Source: Burkholderiales bacterium
Lineage (GTDB): Bacteria; Pseudomonadota; Gammaproteobacteria; Burkholderiales; Casimicrobiaceae
DNA: 7,614 nt
NCBI GenBank assembly: GCA_031277445.1
Contig: JAITMH010000023.1
Span: forward strand, 1-7,614
Reading direction: 5' to 3'
In this document: piece by piece, positions 4,835 to 7,614 of the stretch
How the letters are laid out: every line of letters starts with the position of its first letter
Numbering within the stretch: the stretch's first letter is position 1
Notes under the pieces: model-generated
Seen by the model: only the letters and a program-made list of their open reading frames with translations
Database searches by the model: none
What the model was told of the DNA's origin: nothing
Program-made: the position numbers and the translations under genes

Positions 4835-5797
4835 ATGACCTCAGCACTGACCTCACCACGAATTCTGATTTGCGGCTCTCTCGCTTACGACATCATTGCG
4901 GTTTTTCCGGACCGTTTCTCACGGCACTTGTTGCCCAATCAAATGGAGCGGCTGTCGGTGTCGTTTACCGTCAGCAGCATGCGCCGCGAATGGGGCGGTT
5001 GTGCCGGCAACATTGCTTACACACTGAAAAGATTGGGTGGCGAGCCGGTAGTGATGGCGACGCTGGGCGACGAAGACGGCCACCCCTACGAAGTGCGTCT
5101 GGCGAAACAGAGAATTGCCTGTGACGGCGTGCGATTGATCGAAGGCGCTTATACCGCTCAGGCGACGATCATGACCGACATGGACGATAACCAGATCACC
5201 GCGTTTCATCCGGGCGCGATGGCGGAATCGTATCGTGTCAATGTGGATGAGGTTGAAGATATTGCGCTGGGACTGGTCGCGCCCGATGGACGCGAAGGAA
5301 TGCTGCAACATGCGCGGCAATTTCACGCGCTGAACATTCCGTTCGTGTTCGACCCCGGTCAGGCGATGACGCTTTTCTCCAACGAAGAACTGCTCGAAAT
5401 GGTCGAACTCGCCGATGTCGTGGCGTTGAACGATTACGAAGCGCGGTTGTTGAGTGAGCGCACGGGGCTTTCGCTGGAAGAAATCGCGCAAAGAGTGCGG
5501 GCATTGATCGTCACGCATGGGGCGGAAGGGTCGCGCATCATGACCGAAGAAGGCACGTTATCGATTCCGGCAGTGACGCCCGATGCCGAGATTGATCCCA
5601 CCGGCTGCGGCGACGCCTATCGCGCCGGTTTGCTCTACGGAATAGCGCATGGTTGGGATTGGCGCACGACAGGCCGATTGGCCGCGGTTCTCGGCGCCAT
5701 CAAGATCGCCCATCACGGCCCGCAGAACCATCCGGTTACACGCGATGATGTGGCGCGGCGGTATCAAAAAGCGTTCGGGGAAGCGTTGAAGTTCTGA
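4835..5797 (+). CDS. PfkB/ribokinase-family carbohydrate or nucleoside kinase
   Basis: A 320-residue ATP-dependent kinase of the ribokinase/PfkB superfamily, the usual length for the family and expected to be cytosolic. The N-terminal strand ILICGSLAYDII (10-21) is followed by signature 1, GGCAGNIAYTLKRLGGEP (54-71), and by substrate-lid residues. Signature 2, DPTGCGDAYRAG (254-265), supplies the GCGD anion hole and catalytic base Asp260. FDPG at 172-175 and ALNDYEARLL at 197-206 are also typical of the family. The substrate is uncertain: adenosine, ribose or another sugar are all possible, and the sequence more resembles the adenosine-kinase-like branch. The ATG at 4835 is chosen because it places the first strand near residue 10; a TTG at 4823 is in frame. 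No Shine-Dalgarno sequence is present, only a T-rich tract (4811-4824). It stands alone and converges on ApaH, with repeat blocks on both sides. Confidence 0.87.
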   Translation: MTSALTSPRILICGSLAYDIIAVFPDRFSRHLLPNQMERLSVSFTVSSMRREWGGCAGNIAYTLKRLGGEPVVMATLGDEDGHPYEVRLAKQRIACDGVRLIEGAYTAQATIMTDMDDNQITAFHPGAMAESYRVNVDEVEDIALGLVAPDGREGMLQHARQFHALNIPFVFDPGQAMTLFSNEELLEMVELADVVALNDYEARLLSERTGLSLEEIAQRVRALIVTHGAEGSRIMTEEGTLSIPAVTPDAEIDPTGCGDAYRAGLLYGIAHGWDWRTTGRLAAVLGAIKIAHHGPQNHPVTRDDVARRYQKAFGEALKF

Positions 5798-5810
5798 GAA
5801 AACCTTCAAC

Positions 5811-5837
5811 CACGAAAAACACGAAAGCCACGAAAAA
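5811..5837 (+). repeat. Three tandem 9-mers (CACGAAAAN type)
   Basis: CACGAAAAA, CACGAAAGC and CACGAAAAA follow one another exactly, 13 bases after the PfkB stop codon. The 9-base period matches that of the 54-bp repeat family. Together with 5838-6243 it forms a 446-bp gap without a gene, filled almost entirely by repeats. Confidence 0.7.
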
Positions 5838-5843
5838 ATAACT

Positions 5844-5893
5844 GTCATTCTGCGCGGAGCGTAGGTTGGCGGTGAGCGCAGCGAACCCCAACG
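5844..5893 (+). repeat. Dispersed repeat module 1 (GTCATTC ... GTAGGTTGG ... CCCCAAC)
   Basis: It begins with GTCATTC (5844-5850). It then contains GTAGGTTGG (5861-5869), a central GAGCGCAGCG (5874-5883) and CCCCAACG (5887-5894). GTTGG can pair with CCAAC to form a stem. I recall GTAGGTTGGG...GAGCGCAGCGAAACCCAAC as a widespread intergenic motif in proteobacteria. There is no coding potential. Confidence 0.6.
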
Positions 5894-5900
5894 TTTTTGT

Positions 5901-5923
5901 TCACGCGAAGACGCGAAGAAGAA
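5901..5923 (+). repeat. Partial copy of the 54-bp repeat
   Basis: TCACGCGAAGACGCGAAGAA matches the second half of copy A (4597-4616) with one change, in the same orientation. A more diverged copy, TCACGCGGAGGCTCGAAGAA, follows at 5981-6000. Each is preceded by TTTTG and a short spacer. Confidence 0.6.
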
Positions 5924-5927
5924 AGGC

Positions 5928-5973
5928 GTCATTCCGTAGGGCGTAGGGTGGGCAAAGCGAAGCGTGCCCACCA
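5928..5973 (+). repeat. Dispersed repeat module 2 (GTCATTC ... GTAGGGTGGGCA hairpin)
   Basis: GTCATTC (5928-5934) leads to GTAGGGTGGGCA. GGTGGGCA (5947-5954) and TGCCCACC (5965-5972) form a perfect 8-bp stem with loop AAGCGAAGCG. The plan (GTAGG, arm, AGCG repeat, opposite arm) matches module 1. The motif is familiar to me as a common but uncharacterised bacterial intergenic repeat. Confidence 0.65.
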
Positions 5974-6006
5974 TTTTGGCTCACGCGGAGGCTCGAAGAA
6001 AGATGT

Positions 6007-6141
6007 CCGTCATTCCCGCGAAAGCGGGAATCCAGTCTTTCCAAAATATCAAACTTCCAAACCTTTGCATCGACAAAAACACACGGTTTTCATCTTTGCG
6101 AAAACATCTTTTCTGGATTCCCGCTTTCGCGGGAATGACGG
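6007..6141. repeat. REP doublet (REPIN-like), dRS3-like palindromes
   Basis: Two 29-bp arms, 6007-6035 and 6113-6141, are exact reverse complements of each other and are separated by 77 bp of A/T-rich sequence. Each arm is itself a hairpin: ATTCCCGC, GAAA, GCGGGAAT (6012-6031), with the mirror form at 6117-6136. The ATTCCC...GGGAAT core matches the pattern of Neisseria dRS3 repeats and the common 'CGTCATTCCCGCGAAAGCGGGAATCCAG'-type REP. Paired inverted REPs are the form mobilised by RAYT (TnpA-REP) enzymes in other bacteria; none is encoded here. Confidence 0.75.
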
Positions 6142-6157
6142 GGCGAGAGGAAGATTT

Positions 6158-6211
6158 TTCTTCGCGGCTTCGCTCCTTCGCGTGAAAATTTCTTTGCGTT
6201 CTTTGCGGTTA
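6158..6211 (-). repeat. 54-bp dispersed repeat, copy B (inverted)
   Basis: On the minus strand this matches copy A (4571-4624) with five mismatches: one G/A, one C/T, one C/A and an adjacent AA/CC pair. It lies 32 bp beyond the ApaH stop codon, on the far side of PfkB from copy A. The two therefore form a long-range inverted pair around that gene. Confidence 0.7.
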
Positions 6212-6243
6212 ATTATTTTCTGAGCAGATTACGCTCCCGACCA

Positions 6244-7068
6244 TCAGAAAAACAACCGCTGTTTACTCGGCACCTGAAACACCCGCCGGTCTTCCAATCG
6301 CACAGCGGTCAACATGCCGCCCCACAAGCAACCGGAATCGAGCGCCAGCACATTGGGCATCAACGACAATCCGAGCATCGACCAGTGACCGCACAGCACA
6401 GTCACGTTTCGGGTGCGACGCGATTCGAACGCAAACCAGGGGCGCATGTCAGGCGGCGGATCGTCGCGTGAACCTTTCTCCGAAAAATTCATCGTTCCAT
6501 CTTCCGCGCAAAAACGCAGACGCGCACAGATGTTAACGATGGTGCGCAGCCGGCCTTGTCCGCGCAAACGGTTGTTCCATCGTTCCGGCGCATTGCCATA
6601 AAGGTGTTGCAGAAAGTGTAAAACGATATTGCGATCACGGCTGTGCAGTACGGTTTCGACTTCATGCGCGTATCGCAAAACATCGTCGGCACCCCATGCG
6701 GGAATCACCCCGGCGTGTACGAGCAGATAATTGTCGAAGCGAATCGCCAGCGGGCGGTGGCGCAGCCAGTCGAGCATCGCGTCACGGTCTTTGGCAGACA
6801 AGACATCATCGAGATGATCGCGGCGACCGGGTTTCTGGAAACCGGCAGCGATGAGCAGAAGATGAAAATCGTGGTTGCCGAGCACCGATTGCGCCGAATC
6901 ACCGAGCGCCATCAGTTCGCGCAAAACGTTGGCCGAAGCGGGGCCGCGATTGACGAGATCGCCGACGCACCACAAACGATCATGCTTCGGGGAAAACCCG
7001 ATCATGTCAAGAAGGCGGCACAGTTCGCTGTGGCAGCCCTGAATATCTCCGACGACATACGACGACAT
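6244..7068 (-). CDS. apaH: Symmetrical bis(5'-nucleosyl)-tetraphosphatase ApaH
   Basis: Hydrolyses diadenosine tetraphosphate (Ap4A) to two ADP, controlling this alarmone; ApaH-type enzymes can also remove Np4 caps from RNA. The 274-residue length fits the family. Metallophosphatase motifs are in order: GDIQG (7-11), GDLVNRGP (36-43), GNHD (64-67), HAG (118-120), a late VLCGHWSMLGL and a final LDSGCLWGGMLTAVRLED. All expected metal ligands are visible, so the enzyme should be active. The ATG at 7068 is chosen because the protein then opens MSSYVVGDIQG, as in known ApaH; the reading frame stays open upstream only because it runs through a GC-rich repeat. No clear Shine-Dalgarno sequence is seen. 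It is a single gene, convergent with PfkB and divergent from the Rep-like helicase. Confidence 0.95.
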   Translation of the reverse strand: MSSYVVGDIQGCHSELCRLLDMIGFSPKHDRLWCVGDLVNRGPASANVLRELMALGDSAQSVLGNHDFHLLLIAAGFQKPGRRDHLDDVLSAKDRDAMLDWLRHRPLAIRFDNYLLVHAGVIPAWGADDVLRYAHEVETVLHSRDRNIVLHFLQHLYGNAPERWNNRLRGQGRLRTIVNICARLRFCAEDGTMNFSEKGSRDDPPPDMRPWFAFESRRTRNVTVLCGHWSMLGLSLMPNVLALDSGCLWGGMLTAVRLEDRRVFQVPSKQRLFF

Positions 7069-7129
7069 GGTTCGACAAAAAAATGTTGTAAGGAATGCCT
7101 CACGATACAGTAAAATGCCGTGCTTTGCT

Positions 7130-7169
7130 CCCCTCTCCCCTTGTGGGAGAGGGGCTGGGGGAGAGGGGG
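7130..7169 (+). repeat. GC-rich hairpin repeat with G-quadruplex motif
   Basis: CCCCTCTCCC (7130-7139) pairs perfectly with GGGAGAGGGG (7145-7154) around CTTGT. Four G-tracts (7145-7147, 7151-7154, 7157-7161, 7165-7169) with loops of 2-3 bases meet the usual G-quadruplex pattern on the plus strand. Sequences of this type (CCCCTCTCCC...GGGAGAGGGGCTGGGGGAGAGGG) are familiar to me as dispersed repeats in beta- and gammaproteobacteria. Confidence 0.65.
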
Positions 7170-7211
7170 CTGAAAAACCATCCCCACCCCAGTCGGGGAA
7201 GGCTTTTATTC

Positions 7212-7259
7212 TCCCCCTCTCCCGCCCTTCGGGCACCCTCCCCCGTGAAGGGGGAGGGG
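7212..7259. repeat. Second GC-rich double-hairpin repeat
   Basis: GCCC-TTC-GGGC (7224-7234) is followed by CCCTCCCCC (7236-7244) pairing with GGGGGAGGG (7250-7258) around GTGAA. C-tracts at 7212-7244 give a G-rich minus strand. With the 7130-7169 repeat and a small CCCC-AGTC-GGGG stem (7187-7198) it fills most of the divergent ApaH/Rep intergenic region. Only about 70 bp remains before the helicase ATG. Confidence 0.6.
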
Positions 7260-7328
7260 AAAAGGTGTATGCGCTTGAACCGAAAACGCTTTAAAACAAG
7301 AGCCAGATTTTATTGAGTTGATGAATTG

Positions 7329-7614
7329 ATGAATGCTTTGAATGCCGCGCAGCGTGACGCGGTGCGTTATGTGGACGGCCCTTTGCTGGTGTTGGCGGGA
7401 GCGGGCAGCGGCAAAACGCGGGTCATCACTGCCAAGATCGCGCATCTGGTTGCGCAGGGCGTGCCGCCCGAACGCATTTTGGCGATTACGTTCACCAACA
7501 AGGCCGCGCTGGAAATGCGCGAGCGGGTGCGCGGTTTGTTGGCGGCACGCGATCAGCAAACCGCGTTTCAGAAAATCACCGTATGTACATTTCACGCGCT
7601 GGGATTGTCCATCA
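7329..7614 (+). CDS. rep: Rep-like ATP-dependent DNA helicase (UvrD family), N-terminal part
   Basis: The first 95 residues of an SF1A 3'-5' DNA helicase, cut by the right edge. The visible N-terminus contains the Q motif (LNAAQRDAV, Gln8), Walker A AGAGSGKT (23-30, with Lys29), motif Ia AITFTNKAALEM and the start of motif Ib, TVCTFHALGLSI. The sequence follows E. coli Rep closely (LNxxQxxAV ... GPLLVLAGAGSGKTRVIT), which favours Rep over UvrD; PcrA/UvrD cannot be fully excluded from this fragment. Rep helps replication forks pass protein and transcription blocks. The ATG at 7329 is chosen because it places the Q motif at the expected position; only a weak GAG-type ribosome binding site precedes it. 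It is divergent from ApaH. Confidence 0.88.
   Translation, partial: MNALNAAQRDAVRYVDGPLLVLAGAGSGKTRVITAKIAHLVAQGVPPERILAITFTNKAALEMRERVRGLLAARDQQTAFQKITVCTFHALGLSI

Noticed and set aside
5897..6223. Open frames on the plus strand through the repeat cluster
   Set aside because: The peptides are typical translations of REP-like DNA (for example SRESGNPVF and PAKAGIQ). These are well-known false gene calls.
7069..7236. 56-residue N-terminal extension of ApaH
   Set aside because: It is translated from the GC-rich hairpin repeat and has low-complexity Pro/Gly/Arg content. Known ApaH proteins begin at the GDIQG region, as with the ATG at 7068.

Overview
This window looks like betaproteobacterial chromosome, by inference from protein content: an AlgZ/AlgR-type LytS-LytTR two-component pair, a symmetrical ApaH tetraphosphatase, a Rep-type UvrD-family helicase and a PfkB sugar/nucleoside kinase with typical betaproteobacterial sequence. 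The intergenic repeats point the same way. A Correia-like miniature element and dRS3-like ATTCCC...GGGAAT palindromes both recall Neisseria, although the host need not be Neisseria itself. GC content is moderate, and coding regions are tightly packed between very repeat-rich gaps.

Layout. (1) 130-854: a self-contained type II toxin-antitoxin cassette with its own promoter and palindrome, an AbrB/SpoVT-fold antitoxin and a PIN-domain ribonuclease toxin overlapping it by one base. (2) 856-910: a compact inverted-repeat structure that can fold as a three-way junction and resembles the 3' end of a bacterial group II intron; it lies between convergent genes. (3) 924-2279, minus strand: a metallo-beta-lactamase-fold hydrolase followed by a small unknown protein. 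(4) 2280-2575: divergent intergenic region containing a 119-bp miniature inverted-repeat element (MITE) with perfect 18-bp ends. (5) 2576-4515: membrane histidine kinase and LytTR response regulator, overlapping by four bases. (6) 4516-4834: composite repeat block. (7) 4835-5797: PfkB-family kinase. (8) 5798-6243: dense cluster of several repeat families, including a REP doublet. (9) 6244-7068, minus strand: ApaH. (10) 7069-7328: divergent intergenic region with GC-rich hairpins and a G-quadruplex motif. (11) 7329 to the right edge: the start of a Rep-like helicase.

Functional links. The only clear functional units are the toxin-antitoxin pair and the kinase-regulator pair. The hydrolase and the small protein may share a transcript. 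PfkB kinase, ApaH and Rep are single housekeeping-type genes separated by repeats. The most unusual content is intergenic: inverted 54-bp copies of one repeat bracket the PfkB gene, heptamer arrays in opposite orientation bracket a G-rich hairpin, and three GTCATTC-headed modules lie in one 300-bp gap. No CRISPR array, tRNA, rRNA or transposase gene is visible.
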